64,000 nucleotides of DNA from Peribacillus huizhouensis (GCF_014138605.1 NZ_JACJHX010000014.1:54939-118938), one strand, 5' to 3'; positions 38,256-47,427 are shown, counted from the first letter of the stretch. Made by a program: numbers and translations. Notes: generated by a model not told the origin, from the sequence alone.

Positions 38256-38460
38256 TACAGAAAGGAGATGACTCTGAAGGTAGTGGGTTTATTCAACGAG
38301 TCATTTTCTTTTTTGATTGTACTCTTCTCGACCTTCATGAAGTATTCATAATTTTCCTTTTGGATATTATCAAACGAATGAAATGGGTATGACGTTAAGC
38401 ACCACCACCGTTTACCATGAAAGCCCCATCCTGTAGCACGATACACTCGCCTAAATACAA

Positions 38461-38572
38461 TGGTGGCGGTGCGGAGCCGGATTGTTGCAGTACTTTCTTA
38501 ATAAAGTATGTATAGCTGCAAAGTAGATTAGCTAGATTAGTAAGTCGCGAAGCCCCGTCCCCATGTCCTTTA
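38461..38572 (+). repeat. Family C repeat, copy 2 with inner insertion
   Basis: GGTGGCGGTGCGGAGCCGG at the left and TCGCGAAGCCCCGTCCCC at the right match copy 1 at 6484, but about 60 extra bases separate them. The rest of 38256-38688 contains a 34-codon open frame (about 38573-38677) ending at the ribosome site of the next gene; it is too short to call. Confidence 0.55.
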
Positions 38573-38688
38573 ATGAATGTAAATGTTTTGTTAATCTATG
38601 ATTCTATTGAAGGATTTTCCCAAAACATTAAAGAAATCAGTAGTAGAATATTAGCTTCTATTGGAGAAAACAAATAGGAGGGCAGATC

Positions 38689-39642
38689 TTGATATCAAAA
38701 GTTGTAGTTCGTACCCCTTTTATAATGAATATGTGGGAGCGCCACCCAAAAACTTGGAGAATATTAATTGACTTGGGGATCTTCCTTAAATATAAAACAT
38801 TAAACATTAATAAAATTCCCAACAAAATTATATTATCATCATCCAATGTTCTTTATGTTAACTCAGAGGAGAATCGTGGTAGAGCATTATTAATTAGTGA
38901 TGGCATCACACAAAAGCGACTTTCTTATTTTTGGAGTACATCTGTAAAAGAATTCTCGCCAAATCTGATCATAGATGTTGGGGTAAACTATGGTGAATGT
39001 CTTTTTTCAACAACCTATCCCGTAGGAGCGATCATCTATGGAATCGAAGCGAATCATCATTTGATTCAATACATCATTAAGTCGAGAGAAGTTCACCCGA
39101 ATAAGGCACAAATAACGATTATCAATGCCTTTGCATCAGACAAAACCGACGAACAAAAAGAATTTTATATCGATAAGCATTGGTCGGGAACATCTTCGGC
39201 ATCCTATATACCTGCTCACAATATGATTGAAAAGGTGCCTGTTCGTACCATTACGATTGATTCAATCTTTAAGAAAGGCTCAACAAATGGAACCGTTCTT
39301 TTTAAAGTGGATGTCGAAGGGTATGAAGCGTTTGTTTTAAAAGGGATGAGCAGGTTACTAGAGAGCTGTAAATCAGCGATTGGTTTTATAGAATTTAATA
39401 GTGAATATATTGAAAAATCAGGAATGATAGTAGCCGCTTTTTTCTCTTTCTTGCAAAAATACTTTACGATTTACATGTATGTAGCAGACGATATTTTAGT
39501 AAGAGTGGACAGCATTCATTATGAAGATTTACATGGTATTTTGGGGACTGACAATATTCATACAGATTTACTAGTTGTAACAGATGAAGAGAATATAGAA
39601 GTATTTGACTTTATCATACAAGATCATCATAAAAAAATGTAA
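38689..39642 (+). CDS. FkbM family methyltransferase
   Basis: 317 residues. SAM-binding motif I NLIIDVGVNYGECLFS at about residue 95, acidic loop YGIEANHHL, and the FkbM-type block VLFKVDVEGYEAFVLKGM at about 205. Enzymes of this group O-methylate sugars or polyketides. TTG at 38689 follows AGGAGGG. The N-terminal 60 residues are an extra region, perhaps a docking domain. No glycosyltransferases are adjacent, so the acceptor cannot be guessed. Confidence 0.88.
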   Translation: MISKVVVRTPFIMNMWERHPKTWRILIDLGIFLKYKTLNINKIPNKIILSSSNVLYVNSEENRGRALLISDGITQKRLSYFWSTSVKEFSPNLIIDVGVNYGECLFSTTYPVGAIIYGIEANHHLIQYIIKSREVHPNKAQITIINAFASDKTDEQKEFYIDKHWSGTSSASYIPAHNMIEKVPVRTITIDSIFKKGSTNGTVLFKVDVEGYEAFVLKGMSRLLESCKSAIGFIEFNSEYIEKSGMIVAAFFSFLQKYFTIYMYVADDILVRVDSIHYEDLHGILGTDNIHTDLLVVTDEENIEVFDFIIQDHHKKM

Positions 39643-39644
39643 AA

Positions 39645-39688
39645 AGGGTGTCCCAAAAGCAAAGGGTCAGCCCCTTATGAGACACCCG
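39645..39688. repeat. Family A repeat, short copy 4
   Basis: GGGTGTC (39646-39652) and GACACCC (39681-39687) outer arms with AAAGGGTCAGCCCCTT inside and the middle deleted. It begins 3 bases after the FkbM stop and probably terminates both converging genes. Confidence 0.8.
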
Positions 39689-39715
39689 CTTCTCTATCAA
39701 TTTCATCTTGTTGAT

Positions 39716-41014
39716 TTAAGTCAAAGATAGAGTATTGCTAATTAACTTTTTTTTATACGCTTGTACTGGTAGAATAATAGAGAAACAAGTTCCTTTACCG
39801 TGTTCACTGGTCACATGTATATGTCCATTCATCCCTTTAATAATACTATACGAAACCATCATTCCGAGTCCGGTTCCTTTTTCTTTAGTTGTAAAATAGG
39901 GCTCGCCAAGACGATTGATTTGTTCTTGTGTCATCCCTGCCCCTTCATCCTGGATATTAATATGGAGAGTGGTATCTTTATAGTCTAAATGGATGTTAAT
40001 TTCTCCATGATTTTCCATCGATTCAATTCCATTTTTCATGATATTAATCAAACACTGTTGGAATTTTTTTTTGTCCCCTTTAGCAAGATAATGATGATGC
40101 TCTACTAAAGATAACTTCACCTGTATTCCGTTCATATTGGCTAACGGGATGATTACATTGACGGCATGTTGAACTTCTTCATTAATATTAATATTTTCCT
40201 CTATGTCGAATGCCGGTTTAGCAAAAGTTAAATAATCGTTAATCACTTCTGTAGCACGATCCAATTCTTGTAACGCAATAGTTGCATACTCTTTTCTTGC
40301 CTGTGTAGCTTCACCTTCAGATAGCATTTGGATAAATCCGCGGCTGACAGTGAGCGGATTTCTAACTTCATGAGAGATGCTTGCAGCAAGATGGCTCACA
40401 ATTTGTAGCTTTTCAGCTTTTACTAACTTTTGTAGCACCTGAAAATTTGTTTGGATCACTTCCCAAAGAAGAGTAGATATGAACATGCCGATGATATGTA
40501 TGACGACATACTTTGTCCAGAATATGCTATCTATTTTTACATGAAATATATGTATTGAAACAATCGCTGAACTAGATAGTGCAAATAGAGTTAATGCAAA
40601 ACTTAATGTTAGTTTTTGTTTAATGTTCATATTTAAGTAGTATTTAGATAAAAAGATTGCGAGTAAACCGATGTAGATATGTGTAATCGCTGTAACATAA
40701 AAACCTACATCATTACCTTGTAAATAGCGGATAATTAGGACTAATAACAATTGTGAAAAACCTAAACGAAATCCTCCGATTAAACTTCCTAAAATAAAGG
40801 GGATCCAGCGAAGGTCCCAGATGAAACTCTTTTCAAGTGCTACAGGAAGCAGCATGCATAGGATAAGAGAGACTATTGGGAAAATACCGATAACCCAGCC
40901 TTTTATTTCTTCTAAACGATACACATATTTAACCAAATAAACCATTTGTACTAAACATAGAGAGAGTAGAATAAATAAAAAATTGATAAGTAAGTCCTTC
41001 GTCATAAGGTCCAT
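39716..41014 (-). CDS. Sensor histidine kinase with 5TMR-LYT-like membrane domain
   Basis: 432 residues. About six transmembrane helices (residues 8-185) resemble the 5TM-5TMR_LYT sensor found in sporulation and autolysis kinases, with GSLIGGFRLGFSQLLL near the middle. HisKA has HLAASISHEVRNPLTVSRGF with the phosphorylated His; the ATPase has NIMKNGIESM (N box), DEGAGM (G1) and GTGLGMMVSYS (G2). There is no response regulator next to it, so it is an orphan kinase of the KinB type by architecture. The start lacks a strong ribosome site; ATG 41014 is tentative. Confidence 0.9.
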   Translation of the reverse strand: MDLMTKDLLINFLFILLSLCLVQMVYLVKYVYRLEEIKGWVIGIFPIVSLILCMLLPVALEKSFIWDLRWIPFILGSLIGGFRLGFSQLLLVLIIRYLQGNDVGFYVTAITHIYIGLLAIFLSKYYLNMNIKQKLTLSFALTLFALSSSAIVSIHIFHVKIDSIFWTKYVVIHIIGMFISTLLWEVIQTNFQVLQKLVKAEKLQIVSHLAASISHEVRNPLTVSRGFIQMLSEGEATQARKEYATIALQELDRATEVINDYLTFAKPAFDIEENININEEVQHAVNVIIPLANMNGIQVKLSLVEHHHYLAKGDKKKFQQCLINIMKNGIESMENHGEINIHLDYKDTTLHINIQDEGAGMTQEQINRLGEPYFTTKEKGTGLGMMVSYSIIKGMNGHIHVTSEHGKGTCFSIILPVQAYKKKLISNTLSLT

Positions 41015-41160
41015 CGTTGCACCGAACTTTCAATAGTAGTATGAATAGTTGAAATATTATATGTAAATCATACCAAAATAAGTAAATTAATACTAGTGAT
41101 ATATAACAGAAGAAAGAATTTTCAAACAAAAGAAACGACGAGGAACTTTCTTACAAAAAA

Positions 41161-41279
41161 GAGAGTGCCCCATAAGTGTTCTGGCTCCCACACAGCACTG
41201 CATCTAGATTATCTTAAATCGAAATCACGCTAGATATAGTATTGTGGGGGCTGTCACATTGGCTCATGGGACGCCCTCT
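41161..41279. repeat. Divergent family A-like hairpin, copy 5
   Basis: GAGAGTGCCCCATAAG and CTCATGGGACGCCCTC are long imperfect arms; CTGGCTCCCACA and TGTGGGGGCTG form an inner pair. The architecture matches family A but the sequence is different. It lies between the sensor kinase promoter and the mtnE terminator side. Confidence 0.6.
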
Positions 41280-41308
41280 ATGATTCAAATTTATTTGAGA
41301 TTTAATTA

Positions 41309-42481
41309 TTAGAATAATTCGAGTTTTTTGATCCGTTCTACGGCCTTTACCAATAACTTTTCATCCACTAATAAACCGACACGAATATACCCTTCTCCAT
41401 ATTCACCAAACCCATTGCCGGCGGCAACTGCTACATCTGCTTTCTCAAGCAAATAATTGGCGAATGTTTCACTAGTAAACCCACTAGGCACCGGCAACCA
41501 AGCGAAAAACGATCCAGTTGGTGCTTCAACTTTCCAGCCAATATTTTGGCATGCCGTAATAAAGGCATTTCGACGTTGTTCATAACGGTTGACGAGTTCT
41601 CCAACACATTGCTGATCATCTGTTAGCGCTGCAACTGCGGCCTTTTGCACAGCTGGAAAAAGACTGCAGTATAAATGATCTTGGATAAGGTTTAGAGCTT
41701 CGATAATTTTGGCATTACCAACCGCAAAGCCGACGCGCCAGCCGGCCATATTATAGGTTTTAGATAATGTATACATTTCTATGCCGACGTCTTTTGCACC
41801 ATTGACCTCAAGAAAGCTTACTGGTTTTTTTCCATCAAATCCAATTGCGCCATAGGCAAAATCATGCAAAATCGTGATTGAATGTTTTTTTGCAAAAGCA
41901 ACTGTTTCTTCGAAGAAAGTCCGATCTACTGTAGCCCCAGTCGGATTGTTCGGATAGTTAAGATACATTAATTTTGCTGATTCTTTTTGTTTTTGCGGAA
42001 TGGCGTTGAAATCAGGTAAAAATTGATTTTCAGCTTTAAGTGGGAATGTTTTATATTCGACATTCGCTAACACTGCACCTGATAAATAATCCGGGTATCC
42101 TGGATCAGGCAATAACATTAGTTCGCCTTCATTTAACAAGCACATTGGCAGCTCGACTAGACCTGTTTTCGTCCCAAATAAAATAGCTATTTCAGTCTCT
42201 GGGTCGATAGCTACTCCGTATTGTTTCAAATAAAATTCGCTAGCAGCTACCTTCAGTTCTTTAAGTCCTCTAAACGGGGAGTATTTATGAGTTAGTGGAT
42301 CCTCTGCCGCAGTTTGGAGAGCTTTGATGATGTGTGGTGGTGTCGGCTGATCTGGGTTACCTTGCCCTAAATTAATAACATCCCGTCCTTCTGCAACTGC
42401 CTTGCCTACCTTTTCAACTAGGTTTGCAAAAAATTGTACTGGTAATTTTTTTAAGCGCTCTGAATATTCCATGTGAACCAC
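41309..42481 (-). CDS. mtnE: PLP-dependent aminotransferase, methionine salvage type
   Basis: 390 residues, class I aminotransferase. NLGQGNPDQPTPPHI near residue 40, PDPGYPDYLSG, NYPNNPTG and the PLP Lys in YTLSKTYNMAGWR are present. The sequence closely follows B. subtilis YkrV/MtnE, which transaminates 2-keto-4-methylthiobutyrate to methionine, and it is divergent from the MtnU homolog. ATG at 42472 is an alternative start to the GTG at 42481. The rest of the mtn pathway is not in the window. Confidence 0.88.
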   Translation of the reverse strand: MVHMEYSERLKKLPVQFFANLVEKVGKAVAEGRDVINLGQGNPDQPTPPHIIKALQTAAEDPLTHKYSPFRGLKELKVAASEFYLKQYGVAIDPETEIAILFGTKTGLVELPMCLLNEGELMLLPDPGYPDYLSGAVLANVEYKTFPLKAENQFLPDFNAIPQKQKESAKLMYLNYPNNPTGATVDRTFFEETVAFAKKHSITILHDFAYGAIGFDGKKPVSFLEVNGAKDVGIEMYTLSKTYNMAGWRVGFAVGNAKIIEALNLIQDHLYCSLFPAVQKAAVAALTDDQQCVGELVNRYEQRRNAFITACQNIGWKVEAPTGSFFAWLPVPSGFTSETFANYLLEKADVAVAAGNGFGEYGEGYIRVGLLVDEKLLVKAVERIKKLELF

Positions 42482-42505
42482 CTTTTATGTAAGAGTTGCT
42501 ATTTA

Positions 42506-42530
42506 ATCTAAAATTTTATAATATTTAGAT
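42506..42530. promoter_or_regulatory. Inverted repeat in the mtnE-mtnU intergenic region
   Basis: ATCTAAA and TTTAGAT arms flank a TATAAT-like core in the 60-base divergent region. It may overlap both promoters. No S-box fits in this space. Confidence 0.35.
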
Positions 42531-42553
42531 AAAAAAGTCTAGAGGTGTCAAAA

Positions 42554-43336
42554 ATGAAGATTGCTTGTGTACAAATGGATATCGCTTTTGGGGAGCCAGA
42601 TCAAAATTATACAGCGATTGAGAAATACATTGAAGAAGCGGCAAAAGCACAAGCGGATGTCATTGTCTTTCCGGAAATGTGGAATACAGGCTACGCTCTT
42701 GATCAACTCGACAGACTGGCTGATCGAGAGGGAAGCATAACAAGAAAGCTACTGTCTCAACTGGCCAAAAAACATCAAGTGAACATTGTCGGTGGTTCAG
42801 TAGCAACAAAAAGAGGAGACAAATACTTTAATACGATGTATATCGTGGATAGAACTGGAAAAATTGTCGCGGCCTACGATAAAGCTCATTTATTCAAGTT
42901 AATGGATGAGCATGTATATTTAAACGAAGGACAAAGTATGAATGTATTTGAAATGAATGGCATTACATGTGGCGGGGTCATCTGTTATGATTTGCGGTTT
43001 CCAGAATGGATTCGGACACATGCATTAAATGGAGCCAAGATTATGTTTATCCCGGCTCAGTGGCCGAAGCAACGTATTGACCATTGGCAATTATTATTGC
43101 AAGCTAGGGCGATTGAAAACCAGTGTTTTATCGTGGCTGTCAACCGTGTCGGTAATGACCCAAATAATGAATTCAATGGTCATTCCATGGTCATTGCACC
43201 TTGGGGTGAGCTACTAATTAGCAAACAAACAGAGGAAGGGATCTTGTACGCGGACCTTGAGTTAGAGGAAGTCGATCAGGTGCGGAAGACGATACCCGTT
43301 TTTAAAGACAGGCGGACGGATTTATACGAATTATAA
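42554..43336 (+). CDS. mtnU: Carbon-nitrogen hydrolase, methionine salvage type
   Basis: 260 residues, nitrilase superfamily. The catalytic triad Glu-Lys-Cys is found in VFPEMWNTG, KAHLFKLMDEH and GVICYDLRFPEW. Close to B. subtilis MtnU (YkrU), thought to act as omega-amidase on 2-oxo acid amides made by MtnE-type transaminases with glutamine. ATG at 42554 is behind AGAGGTG at normal spacing; GTG 42545 lies inside that site. Confidence 0.88.
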   Translation: MKIACVQMDIAFGEPDQNYTAIEKYIEEAAKAQADVIVFPEMWNTGYALDQLDRLADREGSITRKLLSQLAKKHQVNIVGGSVATKRGDKYFNTMYIVDRTGKIVAAYDKAHLFKLMDEHVYLNEGQSMNVFEMNGITCGGVICYDLRFPEWIRTHALNGAKIMFIPAQWPKQRIDHWQLLLQARAIENQCFIVAVNRVGNDPNNEFNGHSMVIAPWGELLISKQTEEGILYADLELEEVDQVRKTIPVFKDRRTDLYEL

Positions 43337-43370
43337 GGGGAAAAATTAGTACTCTGCTAGAGTAGTAGAG

Positions 43371-43421
43371 TTTATCCCGCTTTAACGGGCCGTACCCCCC
43401 TACTGAATGAAGTTTCCCTTT
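43371..43421 (-). repeat. Family B repeat, internally deleted copy 3
   Basis: On the minus strand: AAGGGAAACTTCATTCAGTA, then GGGGG, then GGCCCGTTAAAGCGGGATAAA. These are the two ends of the 155-base family B element joined by an internal deletion. It lies behind mtnU. Confidence 0.65.
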
Positions 43422-43442
43422 TTAGTTAGTTTTTTTTAAAGA

Positions 43443-43471
43443 TTGACAATAATAGGATAGTTTTATAATAT
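43443..43471 (+). promoter_or_regulatory. Promoter of the met transporter operon
   Basis: TTGACA (43443-43448), 17-base spacer, TAATAT (43466-43471), placed just upstream of the SAM riboswitch. Confidence 0.8.
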
Positions 43472-43504
43472 ATTAATTACATTAAATTTAATTTAAGCTA
43501 AGCT

Positions 43505-43609
43505 ACTTATCCAGAGCGACTGAGGGACTAGGCCCTATGACGTCCGGCAACCCCCAATAATTGGGAAGGTGCCAATCCTGCAGAATGATCTTCATTCTGA
43601 AAGATAAGT
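43505..43609 (+). ncRNA. SAM riboswitch (S-box)
   Basis: Starts CTTATCCAGAGCGACTGAGG, then ACGTCCGGCAACC, AAGGTGCCAATCC and closes with GAAAGATAAG: all S-box conserved elements in order, including the P1 arms CTTATC/GATAAG. High SAM favours the terminator that follows, shutting off metNPQ. Confidence 0.95.
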
Positions 43610-43629
43610 CGAGATTCTTTCGTATTTCG

Positions 43630-43660
43630 ATGCTCCTTTCAGTTGAAGGGAGCATTTTTC
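43630..43660 (+). terminator. S-box terminator
   Basis: ATGCTCC and GGGAGCAT arms followed by TTTTT, between the aptamer and metN. Confidence 0.9.
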
Positions 43661-43722
43661 GTAGGATGAAAAGTCTATATATTTTAAATGACTTGTCAAT
43701 TTGGAGAAATGTGAGGAATTGT

Positions 43723-44736
43723 ATGATTAAAATTCGTAATCTTTCAAAGATTTACAAAACGAAAAAAGGATTAGTTAAGGGAGTAGATGACGTCTCTCTA
43801 ACGATTCAAAAAGGCGAAATTTATGGAATTGTTGGATATTCTGGAGCAGGAAAAAGTTCATTGCTGCGTTGCATTAATTTGTTGGAGCGACCTACTTCAG
43901 GTCAAATTAAAGTGGATGGAACCGATCTTACATCTTTAAAAGGTGAGGATTTACGCTTAGCAAGGTTGAAAATTGGTATGATTTTCCAACATTTTTATTT
44001 GATTAGTCAAAAGACTGTATTTGATAATATTGCTTTTTCTTTAAAAGCTGCCAATGTACCAGCAAATCGAATAAAAGGGCGAGTAGAAGAATTGCTAGAA
44101 ATGGTAGGTCTTGCTGATAAAAAAGACGTATATCCTTCGCAATTAAGTGGCGGTCAAAAACAAAGAGTTGGAATTGCACGGGCTCTTGCTAATAACCCAA
44201 AGGTGCTTTTATGTGATGAGGCCACATCAGCACTAGATCCGACTACTACAAAGTCCATATTGAGTTTATTGAAGAAAATTAACAAAGAGCTTCATATTAC
44301 AATTGTTTTAATTACGCATGAAATGAATGTTGTAAAGGAAATTTGTAATCGAATGGCTATTATGCAATCAGGTAAGGTTATTGAAGAAGGGGCGGTATAT
44401 GATATTTTTGCTAACCCACAGACGGAACTTACCAATGAGTTTATTGAAAGTGTTGTATCTTTTGAAATCCCAGAAGTGATTTTGAATGGATGCACTGGAC
44501 CGATTGTCAAAGTGATCTTTAAAGGGAAGATTGCTTCTGAAGGAATTATTTCCGATATGCTTCAGCAATTTAACGTTAGTGGTAATTTTCTGCACGGTTC
44601 TATTGAATATATTCAGGAAATACCACTTGGCATCTTTATTATGGAATTAAAAGGTGAAAAGGAAGAAATAGAGGGCTCACTCCAGTTTATTGAAGGTCGG
44701 GCTGCACAAGTAGAGGTGATACGCGGTGGGCTTTGA
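43723..44736 (+). CDS. metN: Methionine ABC transporter ATP-binding protein
   Basis: 337 residues. Walker A GYSGAGKSS at about residue 39, Q-loop FQHFYL, signature LSGGQKQRVGIARAL, Walker B VLLCDEATSALD and the H-loop ITHE. The C-terminal 80 residues form a NIL/ACT-like domain that senses methionine in MetN proteins. ATG at 43723 follows GAGGA; the frame is open upstream through the riboswitch and is not coding there. SAM-riboswitch control confirms methionine specificity. Confidence 0.95.
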   Translation: MIKIRNLSKIYKTKKGLVKGVDDVSLTIQKGEIYGIVGYSGAGKSSLLRCINLLERPTSGQIKVDGTDLTSLKGEDLRLARLKIGMIFQHFYLISQKTVFDNIAFSLKAANVPANRIKGRVEELLEMVGLADKKDVYPSQLSGGQKQRVGIARALANNPKVLLCDEATSALDPTTTKSILSLLKKINKELHITIVLITHEMNVVKEICNRMAIMQSGKVIEEGAVYDIFANPQTELTNEFIESVVSFEIPEVILNGCTGPIVKVIFKGKIASEGIISDMLQQFNVSGNFLHGSIEYIQEIPLGIFIMELKGEKEEIEGSLQFIEGRAAQVEVIRGGL

Positions 44737-45397
44737 TTATCATCATTTCATAGAACTTATCCCAGATATAAATCTAGCATTTATGCAAACAGTTTATATG
44801 ATTACAATTTCGTTAATCGTTGCTGTTCTGATCGGTCTGCCGATTGGAATATTATTATTTGTGACGGACAAAGGTTTATTTTTAGAAAATCGCTGGTTCA
44901 AAAATGGTTTAGGATTTGTAGTGAATTTAGTCCGTTCGATTCCGTTTATCATTTTATTAGTTGCACTACTTCCACTAACGGACTGGATCGTAGGATCAAC
45001 AATTGGACCTACTGCAGCAAGCGTATCTTTATCGGTGGCCGCGATTCCGTTTTTTGCTCGAATTGTCGAGACAGCATTGCGTGAGATTGATAAAGGTGTC
45101 ATTGAGGCAGCTATTGCTGCTGGTGCAACACCATGGATGATCGTTAAAGATGTACTACTGCTAGAAGCCAAGTCAGGCATTATCTCAGGTGTCACGTTAA
45201 CGCTCGTCAGTTTAATTGGATTTTCGGCTATGGCTGGTACTGTTGGCGGCGGTGGAATCGGTGATTTAGCTATCCGTTTTGGTTATTATCGCTATGACAA
45301 CACGATTATGATTGCAACAGTAGTTATTTTAATTATTTTAGTTCAGATTATTCAACTTGCTGGTGATTTCATCGCTAAAGTTGTAGATAAAAGATAA
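44726..45397 (+). CDS. metP: Methionine ABC transporter permease
   Basis: 223 residues, five transmembrane helices. The EAA loop EAAIAAGATPWMIVKDVLL and the FSAMAGTVGGGGIGDLAIR motif are diagnostic of MetI/MetP. GTG at 44726 overlaps metN by 11 bases with GAGGTG upstream. Its stop codon lies inside the left end of a family B repeat. Confidence 0.95.
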   Translation: MGFDYHHFIELIPDINLAFMQTVYMITISLIVAVLIGLPIGILLFVTDKGLFLENRWFKNGLGFVVNLVRSIPFIILLVALLPLTDWIVGSTIGPTAASVSLSVAAIPFFARIVETALREIDKGVIEAAIAAGATPWMIVKDVLLLEAKSGIISGVTLTLVSLIGFSAMAGTVGGGGIGDLAIRFGYYRYDNTIMIATVVILIILVQIIQLAGDFIAKVVDKR

Positions 45398-45550
45398 AGT
45401 GAAACTTCAATCAGTAGGGGTTTTCTTCATCCCCTACTAATTGTTAGTTGAACCAATCGGGCTTTTACGGGCAGTTATCCCCCACCTACGCTTCTTCGAT
45501 TCCTCCAAGCCTTGAGTGGGGGTGTTACTGCCCGTTAATGCGGGATAAAG
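45391..45550 (+). repeat. Family B multi-hairpin repeat, copy 2
   Basis: Nearly identical to copy 1 at 12680. It separates metP from metQ. The first hairpin (CAGTAGGGG/CCCCTACT) and the ACGGGCAGT/ACTGCCCGT pair are intact, with compensated changes relative to copy 1 (GTGGGGG/CCACTG versus GTAGGGG/CCCTAC), which argues that folding matters. Confidence 0.75.
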
Positions 45551-45572
45551 AAACAGAAAGAGGGAGACAATT

Positions 45573-46409
45573 ATGAAAAAATGGTTAACAGCATTAATTT
45601 TAGTAGCCGTTATAACGGTTTTAGCTGCATGTGGCAATACTAATAGCGAGAAAAGCAGTAACAAAGGGACAAGTTCAGAATCAAAAGAAATTAAATTTGG
45701 TGCTACAGCAGGTCCTTATAGTGACATGGTAACGAAAGCTATTATTCCTGGATTAGAAGAAAAAGGATACAAGGTGACAGTCATAGAATTTAGTGATTAC
45801 ATCCAACCGAACAAAGCTTTGGACAATGGCGATATTCAAGCAAACTTGTTCCAAAATACAATATATCTCGAAAACTTCGCGAAAGAAAACAAAATGGACT
45901 TAACAGCATTACTCGCTGTACCTACAGCGCCAATGGGAATTTTTTCAAACACATATAAATCTATAGATGAAGTAAAAGACGGGGCAACAGTTACACTTCC
46001 TAATGACCCAGTCAATGCGGCTCGTGCTCTTAATACGCTTCAAGATGAAGGATTAATTGTAATTGATAAAAATACAGATCCATTAAAAGCATCAGAAAAA
46101 GACATTACGGAAAATAAGAAAAACTTGAAGTTCCAACCACTTGAATCTGGGCAACTTCCCCGTTCAGTGGAAAGTGCAGACTTAGCGGCTGTACCTGGAA
46201 ACTTCGCGTTAGCTGCCAAGATGGACTTGCTTGATGCATTAGCACTTGAAAATATGAGTGATCAATATCGCAATGTAGTAGCTGTAAAAACAGATAATAA
46301 AGATTCACAGTTTGCAAAGGACATTAAAGAAGTTGTTGAGTCTGATGAATTCGAAAAAATTATTGACGAAGAATTTAAAGGATTCGGAAAACCTGAATGG
46401 ATGAAGTAA
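45573..46409 (+). CDS. metQ: Methionine-binding lipoprotein
   Basis: 278 residues with signal peptide and lipobox (VLAACGN, Cys about 20), then the NlpA/MetQ fold: KFGATAGPYSDM, PNKALDNGDIQANLFQ, PNDPVNAARAL and AAVPGNFALAA. It binds D/L-methionine for MetNP. ATG at 45573 after AGAGGGAG. It stands 175 bases behind metP because of the intervening repeat. Confidence 0.95.
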   Translation: MKKWLTALILVAVITVLAACGNTNSEKSSNKGTSSESKEIKFGATAGPYSDMVTKAIIPGLEEKGYKVTVIEFSDYIQPNKALDNGDIQANLFQNTIYLENFAKENKMDLTALLAVPTAPMGIFSNTYKSIDEVKDGATVTLPNDPVNAARALNTLQDEGLIVIDKNTDPLKASEKDITENKKNLKFQPLESGQLPRSVESADLAAVPGNFALAAKMDLLDALALENMSDQYRNVVAVKTDNKDSQFAKDIKEVVESDEFEKIIDEEFKGFGKPEWMK

Positions 46410-46541
46410 ATAGAGGGATTTGAAATGAGAGAGGGATATGGCATCAGTGTCACGAAAGAAAGGCTGTAGTTGTACTTCGGATCAAGGTTTGGATTAACAG
46501 AAGTTAGACAATTGCAAGTTCAATAATAAATGACAAGATAA

Positions 46542-46586
46542 GAGGCTAGGTGGTGATTCAAAATTTGAATCATCCCTAGCTTCCTT
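46542..46586 (+). terminator. Terminator behind metQ
   Basis: GGCTAGGTGGTGATTCAAA and TTTGAATCATCCCTAGC arms, tiny loop, weak T-run (TTCCTTT). Confidence 0.75.
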
Positions 46587-47191
46587 TATGTTATAGAGTA
46601 CTTTGATATGTTCAATTGCCTTAAAATCGAGACTTGTAATCTTCGGAATTAAAGTACTCTCCCTTTTACCTCCATCACAATATCTGCTTTTTGGCTATCA
46701 CGTTCCAAAAGAGAGGTAAACATATTTCAGATAGTGACTTTAAAGAAGAAAAATCGATATGATGAACATCAGGAAAAAATCCTTCTGAAAAACTCGGCGG
46801 AAAAGTTGTGAAGTTTGTTTAATAATTGAACGTTGTGGAAATATAAGCTAATATCTTCACATACTAACATAGGTACTGTCATTTTAGCTTTTTGAAATTT
46901 GTCATGCATTCATAAGTATATTAAACCCCAAATTGCTAACTATAATTACCTGTAGGATACTTATTCTTTTTGCTGCTTGGATCTATTCATTGTCTGGAAT
47001 AATTATATTATATGTAGATAGTATTTCCTGGGCAATTTTACTTGCTGTCGGATGGATAAGGATAAACTAAAAGTAAAGACACTGTTCAGAAAAAAATTGG
47101 ACTGGTGAAACTATGGCACATATGGAATAGAGTTTAGATCTTACATATAAGTGTATATTCAAAATAAAATCATAAAAAAGGGGTAAATAAT
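46587..47191. other. Gene-poor stretch between metQ and the DUF2187 gene
   Basis: No intact gene. Minus-strand sequence at about 46655-46840 reads as protein in two frames joined by a shift (FSEGFFPDVHHIDF... and SLLERDSQKADIV...), with no start, suggesting an eroded gene. Plus-strand 46935-47070 encodes a short hydrophobic peptide with no ribosome site. Neither can be named. Confidence 0.4.
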
Positions 47192-47413
47192 TTGACAGAA
47201 GAAAAAGCGAATCGTAAAAACCCAACAGATAGTAAAATAAAAGTGAAAGTAGGAGATATGATTGATATAAAGAGTGGACTTGAAAAAGGAAAGAAGGGGA
47301 AAGTAGTCATCGTGCGAGAAAACTCGGTTATTGTAGAAATTGGTAGAAATACAAAAAAGGATGAACCAATAAATACTGTTGTTAATCATAAAAATTATAA
47401 GCTAATTAAGTGA
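47192..47413 (+). CDS. DUF2187 family small protein (YkvS-like)
   Basis: 73 residues. The KOW-like stretch VGDMIDIKSGLEKGKKGKV and the ending TVVNHKNYKLIK are the conserved DUF2187 pattern. Small, basic and cytoplasmic; by KOW likeness it may bind RNA or ribosomes, but function is not known. TTG at 47192 follows AAAGGGG. A perfect 12-base hairpin ends the transcript. Confidence 0.88.
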   Translation: MTEEKANRKNPTDSKIKVKVGDMIDIKSGLEKGKKGKVVIVRENSVIVEIGRNTKKDEPINTVVNHKNYKLIK

Positions 47414-47427
47414 GTGGTTGAGAGCCA

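Noticed and set aside
38573..38677. 34-codon frame before the FkbM gene
   Set aside because: Ends in the FkbM ribosome site and has no site of its own; could be a remnant but cannot be supported.
42482..42544. A possible second S-box between mtnE and mtnU
   Set aside because: The divergent region is about 60 bases and lacks all S-box conserved blocks.
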